Shown one piece after another: positions 54,012 through 62,699 of a stretch of DNA of 64,000 bases. The notes beneath the pieces are model-generated. The model saw nothing but the letters and a program-made list of their open reading frames with translations. It was not told where the DNA came from and did no database searches. Positions within the stretch are counted from its first letter, which is position 1. Each line of letters starts with the position of its first letter. The position numbers and the translations under genes are program-made. The stretch comes from G963663495 sp963663495 (GTDB lineage: Bacteria; Bacteroidota; Rhodothermia; Rhodothermales; Bin80): the NCBI GenBank assembly GCA_963663495.1, contig OY760427.1, forward strand, positions 4,340,001-4,404,000, given 5' to 3'.

Positions 54012-55331
54012 TCAGCCCCGCCGACCTCTGATCCGACCACCCTTCATAAAGCCATCGTAATGACGCATCAGCAAATGACTCTCCACCTGCTTCAACGTGT
54101 CCAGCGTAACGCCCACCATGATCAGCAGGCTCGTTCCGCCAAAAAACTGGGCGAACTGCTGCGTCTCCGTGATGCCCAGTTGCACCGCAAATGCCGGCAG
54201 TATGGCTGCAAAGCCGATGAACAGGGACCCGGGTAGAGTAACGCGTGTGAGGATATCGTCAATGCGTTCACTAGTCTGTCGTCCCGGGCGTATTCCCGGA
54301 ATGAATCCCCCTTGCCGCTTCATGGTGTCCGCCATCTCTTTGGGATTCACCGCGATAGCCGTATAGAAGTACGTAAAGAATACGCACACGAAGAAGAAGA
54401 TGATGGAATACCCCCAGCTGGTGAAGTCCAGGAACAGCGCACCAAACTGCTGCATGAATCCGCTGTCCGGAAAAAACTGGGCGATCGTGCCCGGCACGAA
54501 CATGATGGACTGCGCGAAGATTATAGGCATCACGCCCGCTGCATTTACCCGGATGGGCAGATACTGGGTCATGCCTCCGTAGACTTTACGCCCGACCACG
54601 CGCTTGGCATACTGCACCGGCACGCGCCGCGTACCCTGGGTCATCAGCACCACGAATGCTGTTACCAGGACCAACACTCCGATTTCAAACAAAAACAGGA
54701 AGGCATTGGGTACCAGGTCCAGCTCGTTAATAAACGCCTGTGGAAGGAATGCTATAATGCCTATCGTGATGATGAGTGAAATACCGTTGCCAATCCCGCT
54801 CTCCGTGATGCGTTCGCCCAGCCACATGACAAACATGGTGCCGGCGGTAAGCACAACCACCGTTGTAAACATGAAGAAGGTCGGGCTGATTTCGATAGCA
54901 GTCGGAACCGTGCCTCGCAAAAACACCGCATACCCAACGGACTGCAGGGCGGTTATTAACGCCGTACCATAGCGAGTCTGCTGCGTAATCTTGCGCCTGC
55001 CCTCTTCTCCCTCACGCTGCAGCTTCTGGTAGTACGGTACCGCGGCTCCAAGCAGTTGAATAATGATTGAGGCCGTGATATAGGGCATGATGCCGAGCGC
55101 AAAAACGCCTGCCTGCAAGAAAGCACCCCCCACAAACATGTTAAAGAACCCGAACAAGTTGTTAGGGCCACCCGACGCAAAGATCTCTCGCAGCTCGCTT
55201 GCGTCAATGCCCGGCAGGGTGACATACGCACCGACACGGTAGATGACCAGGATGGCAAGCGTGTAGATGATCCGCTTGCGCAGCTCCTCAATCTTCCAGA
55301 TGTTGCGCAGGTTTTCAGTAAAGCTGGCCAT
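54012..55331 (-). CDS. secY: Protein translocase subunit SecY
   Basis: The central channel of the Sec translocon, 439 residues with ten predicted helices. Landmarks are 'LPGIDASELREIFASGG' in the plug region, 'FALGIMPYITASIIIQLLGA', 'REGEEGRRKITQQTRYGTAL', and the cytosolic loops 'GTRRVPVQYAKR' and 'KRQGGFIPGIRPGRQTSERI'. Stop is TGA. Lies between rplO (3-bp gap) and map. Confidence 0.97.
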   Translation of the reverse strand: MASFTENLRNIWKIEELRKRIIYTLAILVIYRVGAYVTLPGIDASELREIFASGGPNNLFGFFNMFVGGAFLQAGVFALGIMPYITASIIIQLLGAAVPYYQKLQREGEEGRRKITQQTRYGTALITALQSVGYAVFLRGTVPTAIEISPTFFMFTTVVVLTAGTMFVMWLGERITESGIGNGISLIITIGIIAFLPQAFINELDLVPNAFLFLFEIGVLVLVTAFVVLMTQGTRRVPVQYAKRVVGRKVYGGMTQYLPIRVNAAGVMPIIFAQSIMFVPGTIAQFFPDSGFMQQFGALFLDFTSWGYSIIFFFVCVFFTYFYTAIAVNPKEMADTMKRQGGFIPGIRPGRQTSERIDDILTRVTLPGSLFIGFAAILPAFAVQLGITETQQFAQFFGGTSLLIMVGVTLDTLKQVESHLLMRHYDGFMKGGRIRGRRG

Positions 55332-55334
55332 CCG

Positions 55335-55799
55335 CTATTCCTGCACGGTCGCAGTACCACCCGCGGCCTCTATCTTCTGCCTCGCGGTGCGGCTGAAGGC
55401 GTGCGCTGCAATTTGCAGCGGCATACCCACCTCACCATCACCCAAGACCTTAATTCTTTCTCCTGCCCCCAGCTGACCTGCTGCGCGCAGTTGCGCAATG
55501 CCTACTTCCGCAGAAGCTTCAAGGCGGCCGGCTTCAATCAACGATACAATCCGCCCCACACTAACGATGCGGTACTCCTTCCGGAAGGGGTTCTTAAAGC
55601 CAAACTTGGGCACGCGCCGCTGCAACGGCATCTGCCCACCTTCAAACCAGGATGGCATCCTGTGATTACCCGTACGGCTTTTCTGGCCTTTGTTGCCACG
55701 CGTTGAACTGTGTCCCCCCGTGCCGGAGCCCACACCTCTGCCCAAACGTTTGCCCTTCCTGGTTGCACCCGGAGCGGGCGTCAGATTACTTAGATTCAT
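55335..55799 (-). CDS. rplO: 50S ribosomal protein L15
   Basis: A 154-residue protein: 'KRLGRGVGSGTGGHSSTRGN' and 'KGQKSRTGNHRMPSWFEGGQ', then 'MPLQRRVPKFGFKNPFRKEY' are typical of L15, whose N-terminus threads into 23S rRNA. The start overlaps the rpmD stop by 4 bp. Confidence 0.97.
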   Translation of the reverse strand: MNLSNLTPAPGATRKGKRLGRGVGSGTGGHSSTRGNKGQKSRTGNHRMPSWFEGGQMPLQRRVPKFGFKNPFRKEYRIVSVGRIVSLIEAGRLEASAEVGIAQLRAAGQLGAGERIKVLGDGEVGMPLQIAAHAFSRTARQKIEAAGGTATVQE

Positions 55800-55990
55800 G
55801 ACCCTGGATTGTCTTCGGCCTCGGTGACGACGACCAGATGGCTAACCTTGCGAATCATACCGCGTATGGCAGGCGTGTCCGTGTGCTCAACGCTGTGGCG
55901 TATTCTGCGCAGCCCGAGTGCCTGTATAGTACGGCGCTGGGAAGCGGCAGCATGGATCAGGCTGCGTACCTGTGTTATACGAAGTTTCAT
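55796..55990 (-). CDS. rpmD: 50S ribosomal protein L30
   Basis: A 64-residue protein starting at the ATG at 55990: 'MKLRITQVRSLIHAAASQRR', then 'TIQALGLRRIRHSVEHTDTP' and 'IRGMIRKVSHLVVV'. The open frame reaches further upstream, but that part overlaps rpsE and does not match. Lies between rpsE and rplO. Confidence 0.96.
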   Translation of the reverse strand: MKLRITQVRSLIHAAASQRRTIQALGLRRIRHSVEHTDTPAIRGMIRKVSHLVVVTEAEDNPGS

Positions 55991-55994
55991 GGAT

Positions 55995-56528
55995 TTATCC
56001 TTCAAACACGCGTCTGACGGAAATATTACGGCGGCGTGCCACCTCTCCCGGATCCTCAAGATTTTTCAGTGCTTGCAGGGTGGCTCCCACCTGGTTATGC
56101 GGATTACTGGTGCCCAGCGACTTGGACAGGACATTCGTGATACCGGCGCATTCCAATACAGCTCGCACGCCTCCCCCTGCAATCACGCCTGTACCTTCCG
56201 ATGCCGGCTGCAACAGCACGCGGCCCGCGTCATGCTTGCCTATTACGCGGTGAGGGATCGTCCCGCGCGCCGTGACGGGTACGCTGATCAGCCGCTTCTT
56301 GGCAGCTTCCGTTCCCTTTGATATCGCATCAGCAACCTCGCGGGCCTTGCCCAGGCCTGCGCCCACTTTGCCTTTTCCATCCCCTACTACCACCACGGCA
56401 TTAAAGGAAAACCGTCGTCCTCCCTTGACTACCTTTGCCACGCGGTTTACGGTCACCAAGCGTTCAATCCAGTCCGACTGACCCGATCCCTTATCTATGT
56501 TACGTTGGTTGGTCCTGTCTCTTGCCAT
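55995..56528 (-). CDS. rpsE: 30S ribosomal protein S5
   Basis: A 177-residue protein at the mRNA entry channel. 'WIERLVTVNRVAKVVKGGRR', 'FSFNAVVVVGDGKGKVGAGL' and 'GKAREVADAISKGTEAAKKR' form the double-stranded RNA-binding part, followed by 'GVIAGGGVRAVLECAGITNV'. 14 bp after rplR. Confidence 0.97.
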   Translation of the reverse strand: MARDRTNQRNIDKGSGQSDWIERLVTVNRVAKVVKGGRRFSFNAVVVVGDGKGKVGAGLGKAREVADAISKGTEAAKKRLISVPVTARGTIPHRVIGKHDAGRVLLQPASEGTGVIAGGGVRAVLECAGITNVLSKSLGTSNPHNQVGATLQALKNLEDPGEVARRRNISVRRVFEG

Positions 56529-56542
56529 AATTTTATCGTTCG

Positions 56543-56908
56543 CTAAAAGGCGAGTCCCCCCTCGCGGGCTCCGTCAGCTAGGGACCGCACGCGGCCCAGG
56601 TACCGATAGCCGTTACGGTCAAATACCACCGTGCTGACTCCGGCTTCCACTGCCCTCTCTGCGAGTTTCTTGCCGACCATGCGGCCAATCTCCGTAGGAT
56701 TCTGGCCTTCCACAGTCTCGTCAAGGCTAGACGCGGATACCAGCGTGGTTCCGGCCTTGTCGTCAATGAGCTGGGCATAAATGTGGCGATTCGATCGGAA
56801 GACAGAAAGCCGCGGGCGTGCGGCAGAGCCGTGGACCTTCTTGCGGACACTCCGCCTGACGCGCTGTCGGCGCGCTGCGTTCATGGTACGAGCCTTTCTC
56901 TCTGCCAC
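56543..56908 (-). CDS. rplR: 50S ribosomal protein L18
   Basis: A 121-residue 5S rRNA-binding protein: 'RPRLSVFRSNRHIYAQLIDD', 'GTTLVSASSLD', and the C-terminal 'VVFDRNGYRYLGRVRSLADG' plus 'AREGGLAF' are diagnostic. 42 bp after rplF. Confidence 0.97.
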   Translation of the reverse strand: MAERKARTMNAARRQRVRRSVRKKVHGSAARPRLSVFRSNRHIYAQLIDDKAGTTLVSASSLDETVEGQNPTEIGRMVGKKLAERAVEAGVSTVVFDRNGYRYLGRVRSLADGAREGGLAF

Positions 56909-56950
56909 GGTAGTTTCCTCGGATCGCTAATTATTCAGGTGGTACCTGCA

Positions 56951-57511
56951 CTATTGACGTGCTGCTGTCTTGCCTGCTTTGCGGCGAACGTATTCGCCTA
57001 CATACCGGACGCCTTTGCCTTTGTAAGGCTCCGGAGGGCGCAGCGACCTGATCTTGGCAGCCACCTGTCCCACCATCTGCTTATCAATACCCTCAATACG
57101 AATCTTAGGATTCTGGCCGCGCCGGCCTGCCTCGGCCATCACGGTTATTTCGGGCGGCGGCACAAAATAAATGGTATGGGAAAATCCCAATGCCATCTCC
57201 AGCATGCCGTTCTTCATCTCAGCCCGGGTGCCCACGCCAATAATCTCCAACTCCTTGCTGAAGCCCTGGCTTACGCCAGTGATCATATTGGCGATAAGTG
57301 CCCGATACAATCCATGCAGGGATCTATGCCTTTTCTGGTCCGATGGTCGCTTTAGTTTCAGATCATTTCCTTCCCGTTCCACGCGGATATCCGGGTTTAC
57401 GCGCTGCTGCAGTTCTCCACGCGGCCCGACTACCGTGACGGTATTGCACTTATCAATGGTAACCTTTACGCCCTCGGGCACAGGTACTGGCAGTCTTCCA
57501 ATCCGTGACAT
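56951..57511 (-). CDS. rplF: 50S ribosomal protein L6
   Basis: A 186-residue protein with two related domains: 'MSRIGRLPVPVPEGVKVTID', 'VTVVGPRGELQQRV' and 'LYRALIANMITGVSQGFSKE', then the signature 'PEPYKGKGVRYVGEYVRRKA'. It helps bind elongation factors near the sarcin-ricin loop. Confidence 0.97.
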   Translation of the reverse strand: MSRIGRLPVPVPEGVKVTIDKCNTVTVVGPRGELQQRVNPDIRVEREGNDLKLKRPSDQKRHRSLHGLYRALIANMITGVSQGFSKELEIIGVGTRAEMKNGMLEMALGFSHTIYFVPPPEITVMAEAGRRGQNPKIRIEGIDKQMVGQVAAKIRSLRPPEPYKGKGVRYVGEYVRRKAGKTAARQ

Positions 57512-57524
57512 TCGTATTACCCGT

Positions 57525-57926
57525 TTAAAAGACGAAGGCCAGGACTTCTCCCCCGGTGTTGATCCGACGCGCCTCCTTGTCGGTCATCACCCCTCGGGAC
57601 GTTGATACGATGGCAGTGCCCAATCCGTTACGTACGCGCGGCAAATTGGCAGCACGGACGTAGGAGCGAAGGCCCGGACGGCTGACGCGTATCAGTTCGC
57701 GAATGGCTCCGTTGCCGTGTCGGTCATACTTCAGGAACACGCGGAGCAGTCCCTGCTTCCCGTCGTCGATATTGATGAAGTTGCGCACGTAGCCTTTATC
57801 TACCAGAATCTTCGTTACAGCGCGTTTCAACTTGGAGGCCGGCACATCGGTAAAGCGATGGCCCGCCGCCTGAGCGTTGCGTATGCGCGTAAGGTAGTCT
57901 GCTACAGGATCTGTTATTCCACTCAT
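57525..57926 (-). CDS. rpsH: 30S ribosomal protein S8
   Basis: A 133-residue central-domain 16S rRNA binder: 'DPVADYLTRIRNAQAAGHRF' and 'SKLKRAVTKILVDKGYVRNF', with the C-terminal 'GLGTAIVSTSRGVMTDKEAR'. In proteobacteria S8 represses the spc operon; whether this holds here is unknown. 3 bp after rpsN. Confidence 0.97.
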   Translation of the reverse strand: MSGITDPVADYLTRIRNAQAAGHRFTDVPASKLKRAVTKILVDKGYVRNFINIDDGKQGLLRVFLKYDRHGNGAIRELIRVSRPGLRSYVRAANLPRVRNGLGTAIVSTSRGVMTDKEARRINTGGEVLAFVF

Positions 57927-57929
57927 GGG

Positions 57930-58199
57930 CTACCAGCTTGACTTGCGTATACCGGGAATCTTACCTGCCCGGGCCAAATCCCGAAAGGCGATGCGGGAAA
58001 CTCCGTACATCCTTATGTACCCGCGGGAGCGTCCTGTCAGGTGGCACCTGTTCCGCAGGCGCGTCGGACTGGAATTGCGCGGTAGCTTTTGCAACCCTTC
58101 GCTGTCGTTGGCCAGCTTTAGCAGCCGGCGCCTCTCGGAGTATTTCTCGACCATTTTTTCCCGTTTCCGCTGCCGCGCTACCCAACTCTTCTTCGCCAT
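57930..58199 (-). CDS. rpsN: 30S ribosomal protein S14
   Basis: An 89-residue protein of the longer, zinc-free type: 'KKSWVARQRKREKMVEKYSE' and 'PTRLRNRCHLTGRSRGYIRM' with 'FGVSR'-like 'YGVSRIAFRDLARAGKIPGI'. The CxxC pairs of the zinc form are missing. 21 bp after rplE. Confidence 0.96.
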   Translation of the reverse strand: MAKKSWVARQRKREKMVEKYSERRRLLKLANDSEGLQKLPRNSSPTRLRNRCHLTGRSRGYIRMYGVSRIAFRDLARAGKIPGIRKSSW

Positions 58200-58220
58200 A
58201 TTAAAACCAGTATCAGTTGT

Positions 58221-58781
58221 TCAGGCGGCCTGACGACGCACGAACGGCATACCCAGCTCCTTTAGCAGGGCATGCGATTCTTCGTCTGTTGCCGCCGTCG
58301 TTACGACAGCAATGTCCAGACCGCTGATGCGGTCTACCTTATCAATTTCGATCTCCGGGAAGATAATTTGCTCCCGCACGCCGAGGGAATAATTACCCCG
58401 TCCATCAAAGCTGCGGTCGGGGATCCCCCGAAAGTCCCGTACGCGTGGCAGAGCCAGTGTAATAAGTCTGTCAAGAAACTCCCACATTCTCGCACCCCGC
58501 AGGGTCACCGTGACGCCTACCACCATGCCTGCGCGCAGCTTGAAGTTTGAGATACTCTTGCGAGCCCGGCGCACGGTAGGTTGCTGGCCGGCAATTAGCC
58601 GAAGCTCCCGGATGGCACCCTCTACGAGCTTCTGGTTCTGGGTCGCATCTCCGATACCCTTGTTTACCACAATCTTTACCAAACGCGGCACTTCCATGGT
58701 GTTGGTATAGCGAAACTGTTTGACCAAGGCTGCTACAACCTGGGTCTCGTAGCGTTTCTTAAGACGAGGAGTATACGCCAT
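58221..58781 (-). CDS. rplE: 50S ribosomal protein L5
   Basis: A 186-residue 5S rRNA-binding protein. The frame is open far upstream, but the ATG at 58781 ('MAYTPRLKKRYETQVVAALV') fits the family and sits 1 bp after the rplX stop. Also present: 'VPRLVKIVVNKGIGDATQNQ', 'RRARKSISNFKLRAGMVVGV' and 'LALPRVRDFRGIPDRSFDGR'. Confidence 0.97.
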   Translation of the reverse strand: MAYTPRLKKRYETQVVAALVKQFRYTNTMEVPRLVKIVVNKGIGDATQNQKLVEGAIRELRLIAGQQPTVRRARKSISNFKLRAGMVVGVTVTLRGARMWEFLDRLITLALPRVRDFRGIPDRSFDGRGNYSLGVREQIIFPEIEIDKVDRISGLDIAVVTTAATDEESHALLKELGMPFVRRQAA

Positions 58782-58782
58782 G

Positions 58783-59151
58783 TCAATCAATCTCGGCCTT
58801 AGTGGTAACCGCGAATCGCACCCATCTGCCGCGGCCTGTGTCAAGGTCCTCAATCCACTTGCGTCCCACACGCGTGGGCTCACTATTGTTGTCCAGTGGT
58901 TGCACGTTTGAGACATGAATCGGTTGTTCGCGTTCCACTCGACCACCCTGTGGATACATCTGATTCGGGCGCGTATGGCGGACGCGCAGATTGACGCCCT
59001 CTACTATCACCCTGTCCTTAGTCGGTATCACCTTTAGCACTTTGCCAACATAACCCCGGCTGCGGTCATTGCGTCCGTCGGTAGCCGTGATGGCTTTTGT
59101 CAGCATCACAAGGTCTCCCTTTTTGACATGCACTTTCTTTTGACTAACCAT
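58783..59151 (-). CDS. rplX: 50S ribosomal protein L24
   Basis: A 122-residue KOW-domain assembly initiator: 'VHVKKGDLVMLTKAITATDG', 'RGYVGKVLKVIPTKDRVIVE', 'GVNLRVRHTRPNQMYPQGGR' and 'PIHVSNVQ'. The C-terminal ~30 residues are an extension. 32 bp after rplN. Confidence 0.96.
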   Translation of the reverse strand: MVSQKKVHVKKGDLVMLTKAITATDGRNDRSRGYVGKVLKVIPTKDRVIVEGVNLRVRHTRPNQMYPQGGRVEREQPIHVSNVQPLDNNSEPTRVGRKWIEDLDTGRGRWVRFAVTTKAEID

Positions 59152-59183
59152 AGAAATTCAGCTGACAGACCCGGATGACAGAC

Positions 59184-59552
59184 TCAGATGACTTCAGGGG
59201 CTAGGGATACGATACGCATATAGCGCCGCTCACGCAGCTCGCGAGCCACGGGCCCGAAAATACGAGTACCACGCGGCTCGTCCTGCGGATTCAGCAGCAC
59301 GGCGGCATTCTCGTCAAATCGTACATACGACCCGTCGGACCGGCGCAACTCCTTGCGTGTGCGCACCACTACTGCGCGCACCACATCGCCTTTACGGACG
59401 CCTCCTCCCGGAATGGCCGACTTCACAGTCACAACAATTTTGTCGCCTACCCGTGCGTACCGCCGTCCGCTACCGCCGAGCACACGAATACACAACACCT
59501 CTTTTGCACCGCTGTTGTCTGCCACGTTGAGTCTTGATTCCTGTTGTACCAT
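59184..59552 (-). CDS. rplN: 50S ribosomal protein L14
   Basis: A 122-residue protein at the subunit interface: 'MVQQESRLNVADNSGAKEVL', 'VGDKIVVTVKSAIPGGGVRK', 'FDENAAVLLNPQDEPRGTRI' and 'GPVARELRERRYMRIVSLAP' cover the whole family. 2 bp after rpsQ. Confidence 0.98.
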   Translation of the reverse strand: MVQQESRLNVADNSGAKEVLCIRVLGGSGRRYARVGDKIVVTVKSAIPGGGVRKGDVVRAVVVRTRKELRRSDGSYVRFDENAAVLLNPQDEPRGTRIFGPVARELRERRYMRIVSLAPEVI

Positions 59553-59554
59553 GG

Positions 59555-59809
59555 CTACTTGGCGCGCGATATAATTTCAACAAGGCGCCACCGCTTGTTC
59601 TTGCTTCGCGGCCGCGTCTCCATGACGCGCACCGTATCGCCTTCACCGGCGCGCTCTTCTTCGTCATGCGCCATAAGGCGGGTGGTCTTCTTGATATACT
59701 TACCGTAGATGGAGTGCCGCAACTGCCGCTCCACACCGACTAGAATACTCTTGTTCATCTTGTTGCTAACGACGATGCCCACGCGTTCTTTCCGTACGTT
59801 ACGTGTCAT
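59555..59809 (-). CDS. rpsQ: 30S ribosomal protein S17
   Basis: An 84-residue OB-fold 16S rRNA binder: 'RKERVGIVVSNKMNKSILVG', 'GKYIKKTTRLMAHDEEERAG', 'GDTVRVMETRPRSKNKRWRL'. Its start overlaps the rpmC stop by 4 bp. Confidence 0.97.
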   Translation of the reverse strand: MTRNVRKERVGIVVSNKMNKSILVGVERQLRHSIYGKYIKKTTRLMAHDEEERAGEGDTVRVMETRPRSKNKRWRLVEIISRAK

Positions 59810-60000
59810 ACGGCTTCCACCTCCTTGAGTACGGTCTGAAGTCGTGCCACCAAGCGGCGTTTATGCCGCAGCAGCAGCGGGTTTTCGAGCTGCGCAATCG
59901 CGTGTCTGAAGCTCAGCTCACGCAGTTGTTCGGCCTCTTCGCGAATACGTTCGCGAATCTCCACCACGCTCATAGCGCGTATGGCGTTAGCATCAAGCAT
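59806..60000 (-). CDS. rpmC: 50S ribosomal protein L29
   Basis: A 64-residue helical hairpin at the tunnel exit, a docking site for trigger factor and SRP. 'VVEIRERIREEAEQLRELSF' and 'HAIAQLENPLLLRHKRRLVA' are typical. 3 bp after rplP. Confidence 0.96.
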   Translation of the reverse strand: MLDANAIRAMSVVEIRERIREEAEQLRELSFRHAIAQLENPLLLRHKRRLVARLQTVLKEVEAV

Positions 60001-60003
60001 GTG

Positions 60004-60423
60004 CTATTCCCCCGTATAGTCAGGCCGCACAACCATTCGGGTCTTCAGCGGCAGTTTCTGCTGCGCGAGGCGCAGCGATTCGCGGGCCAGGTCCAGCGAT
60101 ATTCCCCCTCCTACTTCAAAGAGGATACGGCCTGGTTGCACATTGGCAGCCCAGTGATCAATCGCACCCTTGCCTTTACCCATGCGTACCTCCGCAGGCT
60201 TGCGTGTGATGGGCTTGTCAGGAAATATTCGTATATACACCTTCCCTGCGCGCTTCATGCGGCGTGTCATGGCGATACGTGCGGCCTCAATCTGGCGGCC
60301 CGTCACGCGTCCGGGTTCCAGTGCTTTAAGCCCGAAATCTCCAAAGTCCACCCGTGCACCACGGCCTGCATTGCCACGAATGCGGCCCTTCTGCAGCTTG
60401 CGATACTTTGTTCGTTTTGGCAT
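60004..60423 (-). CDS. rplP: 50S ribosomal protein L16
   Basis: A 139-residue protein organising the A-site tRNA environment. The ATG at 60423 starts 'MPKRTKYRKLQKGRIRGNAG', the family N-terminus. 'IRIFPDKPITRKPAEVRMGK' and 'GKGAIDHWAANVQPGRILFE' confirm it. The frame is open for 22 codons more, overlapping rpsC. Confidence 0.97.
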   Translation of the reverse strand: MPKRTKYRKLQKGRIRGNAGRGARVDFGDFGLKALEPGRVTGRQIEAARIAMTRRMKRAGKVYIRIFPDKPITRKPAEVRMGKGKGAIDHWAANVQPGRILFEVGGGISLDLARESLRLAQQKLPLKTRMVVRPDYTGE

Positions 60424-60442
60424 TAACATGGCTAAACCTCCG

Positions 60443-61219
60443 TTACCCGCGCGCCGGGCGTCTTCCCCTTCCTCGCCGACTGCCGCCACGGCGACGTTCC
60501 CTCGCCTTGCCTTCGCCTGACCGGCGGCCTCCGATACTCATCTGCCGTAGCTGTTGCCGCTGGGCCTGAACGTTGGGGCTCAGGTCCGGACGGCCAAGTA
60601 TTTCACCGCGGTAAACCCACACCTTTACCCCGATGCTGCCATAGATCGTGGCAGCGATCGCCTCGGAGTAATCAATATCCGCACGAATGGTGTGCAGCGG
60701 TACACGGCCCTCCAGGTACTGCTCTACCCGGCCCATCTCGGAGCCGCCCAGACGGCCGGCCACCTTTATACGAATCCCCTGCGCACCCATGCGCATGGCG
60801 GCCTGGATTGCCTGCTTCATTGCCCGCCGGAAGGATATCCTCCCCTCCAGCTGCTGCGCTATATTCTGGGCGACCAGACTGGCATCCAGCTCGGGACGCT
60901 TGATTTCATTGATATTTACTTGGATATCTTTATTCGTCAGCTCCTTCAGCTCCTCCCTAAGCTTGTCCACCTCGGCGCCTCCGCGCCCTATCACGACTCC
61001 CGGACGGCTGGTATGGAGGGTTATGATTACGCGACGCGGTGTCCGCTCAATTACCACGCGGCTGAGGCCTGCACGTTTGAGGCGCGTATTGATATACCGC
61101 CGGATTTCCTCGTCTTCAACAAGCTTTGCCGCCATGTCCTTCTTACCGGCATACCAGTTGGAATCCCAACCACGTATAATGCCTAGTCGAAAGCCAACCG
61201 GGTGTGTCTTCTGCCCCAT
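60443..61219 (-). CDS. rpsC: 30S ribosomal protein S3
   Basis: A 258-residue protein with N-terminal KH domain: 'MGQKTHPVGFRLGIIRGWDS', 'RVIITLHTSRPGVVIGRGGA' and 'VNINEIKRPELDASLVAQNI'. The C-terminal domain has 'TIRADIDYSEAIAATIYGSI', then 'GVKVWVYRGEI'. The last ~30 residues are a very basic Arg/Gly tail. S3 lines the mRNA entry site and has helicase activity. Confidence 0.97.
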   Translation of the reverse strand: MGQKTHPVGFRLGIIRGWDSNWYAGKKDMAAKLVEDEEIRRYINTRLKRAGLSRVVIERTPRRVIITLHTSRPGVVIGRGGAEVDKLREELKELTNKDIQVNINEIKRPELDASLVAQNIAQQLEGRISFRRAMKQAIQAAMRMGAQGIRIKVAGRLGGSEMGRVEQYLEGRVPLHTIRADIDYSEAIAATIYGSIGVKVWVYRGEILGRPDLSPNVQAQRQQLRQMSIGGRRSGEGKARERRRGGSRRGRGRRPARG

Positions 61220-61221
61220 GC

Positions 61222-61578
61222 TTATTCGGAGTTATCGTCCATCCTTCTCACCACAACGGTGAGATGGCTCAGTCGCTTCTTGTATGGATGTGCCCGCCCC
61301 CGTGCAACCGGTCTAAATCGCCGAAACGTAGGACCGCCATCCACACGAATCTCTGCGACAACGAGCTGATCGGGTGTTATGCGCTCGTTCTGGTGCAGAT
61401 CCATCATATTACCCACGGCGGATCGGATAGTTGCCTCAATGGGGCGCGTTGCTGCCTGAGGCAAAAAATGCAGTGCATGGATCGCATCCGGGACACGCTG
61501 ACCACGAACGGTATTGGCAACTCTCCGCATCTTGCGCGGCGAGCTCCTGATATAGCGCCGTGAAGCTCTTGCCTCCAT
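61222..61578 (-). CDS. rplV: 50S ribosomal protein L22
   Basis: A 118-residue protein whose loop reaches into the exit tunnel: 'RRYIRSSPRKMRRVANTVRG', 'ATIRSAVGNMMDLHQNERIT', then 'FRRFRPVARGRAHPYKKRLS' and 'HLTVVV'. 5 bp after rpsS. Confidence 0.97.
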   Translation of the reverse strand: MEARASRRYIRSSPRKMRRVANTVRGQRVPDAIHALHFLPQAATRPIEATIRSAVGNMMDLHQNERITPDQLVVAEIRVDGGPTFRRFRPVARGRAHPYKKRLSHLTVVVRRMDDNSE

Positions 61579-61583
61579 TTCAA

Positions 61584-61859
61584 TTACCTCCGGGCCTTCT
61601 TGCCACCGGCGTGTCCACGGAAGGTGCGCGTGGGAGAAAATTCACCAAGACGGTGTCCCACCATGTTTTCCGTGACATACACCGGTATGAACTGCCGGCC
61701 GTTGTGGACGGCAAAGGTATGCCCCACAAAGTCCGGCGTGATCATGGATGCCCGGCTCCAGGTCTTTATGACCTTCTTGCGTTCGCTTTGATTCAGCGCG
61801 TCCACCTTGCGCTGGAGTTTGTAGTCTACGTACGGACCTTTCTTCAGTGAGCGAGCCAT
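61584..61859 (-). CDS. rpsS: 30S ribosomal protein S19
   Basis: A 91-residue head protein: 'MARSLKKGPYVDYKLQRKVD', 'KTWSRASMITPDFVGHTFAV' and 'NMVGHRLGEFSPTRTFRGHA' are diagnostic. Directly after rplB (1-bp gap). Confidence 0.98.
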   Translation of the reverse strand: MARSLKKGPYVDYKLQRKVDALNQSERKKVIKTWSRASMITPDFVGHTFAVHNGRQFIPVYVTENMVGHRLGEFSPTRTFRGHAGGKKARR

Positions 61860-61860
61860 C

Positions 61861-62694
61861 TTATCTACGTTTGGTGCCCCGACGATGGACGATGTACTTG
61901 TCGCTTTGTTTGTTGCGTTTCCTGGTCTTGAACCCTTTTGCGCCCTGCCCTGAGCGGGACCGGGGATGGCCTCCGGAAGCCTTGCCTTCTCCTCCGCCCA
62001 TGGGGTGGTCCACCGGGTTCATGGCTACGCCGCGTGTCTTTGGGCGCTTGCCGCGCCATCTGTTGCGACCAGCCTTGCCCAGGACAACATTCATGTGATC
62101 CGCGTTACTGGTCGTTCCTATGGTTGCCGCGCAGCGGCCAAGCACAAGCCGCACCTCTCCCGATGGCAGTTTCAGTGTGACGTAACGCCCTTCTTTCGCT
62201 GTAAGCTGCGCGTAGGTCCCCGCCGCGCGTGCAAGCTGCGCTCCCTTGCCGGGTTTCAGCTCAATGGCATGCACATACGATCCAAACGGAATGTGGGAAA
62301 GTGGCAGGCAGTTGCCAACCTCAGGGGGTGCAGACGGCCCATTCTGTACCGTATCGCCTACTTCCAGTTTGTCGGGAGCAATGATATACCGTTTGTCCCC
62401 GTCTTCATAGACGAGCAGCGCGATGCGTGCGGAGCGATTCGGATCATACTCAATGCTGGCCACGCGCGCTACCGGTCCCACTTTGGTCCGCTTGAAATCA
62501 ATTACCCGATACCGCCGCTTATGCCCCCCTCCCCTACAGCGCACCATCATGCGCCCGGATCTGTTGCGTCCGCCGGTTCGCTTCAGCGGCCGCGCCAACT
62601 TCTTGAGCGGCTTATCCGTCGTCACATCGTCAAACGTCGGAACCGACGCCTGACGCTGCCCCGGTGTGATAGGATTGAGTTTCTTGATACCCAT
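61861..62694 (-). CDS. rplB: 50S ribosomal protein L2
   Basis: A 277-residue protein essential for the peptidyl-transferase centre. 'TGGRNRSGRMMVRCRGGGHK', 'RRYRVIDFKRTKVGPVARVA', 'SIEYDPNRSARIALLVYEDG' and the C-terminal 'GVAMNPVDHPMGGGEGKASG' with the key His ('VDHPMGGG') are all present. Confidence 0.98.
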   Translation of the reverse strand: MGIKKLNPITPGQRQASVPTFDDVTTDKPLKKLARPLKRTGGRNRSGRMMVRCRGGGHKRRYRVIDFKRTKVGPVARVASIEYDPNRSARIALLVYEDGDKRYIIAPDKLEVGDTVQNGPSAPPEVGNCLPLSHIPFGSYVHAIELKPGKGAQLARAAGTYAQLTAKEGRYVTLKLPSGEVRLVLGRCAATIGTTSNADHMNVVLGKAGRNRWRGKRPKTRGVAMNPVDHPMGGGEGKASGGHPRSRSGQGAKGFKTRKRNKQSDKYIVHRRGTKRR

Positions 62695-62699
62695 ACGGC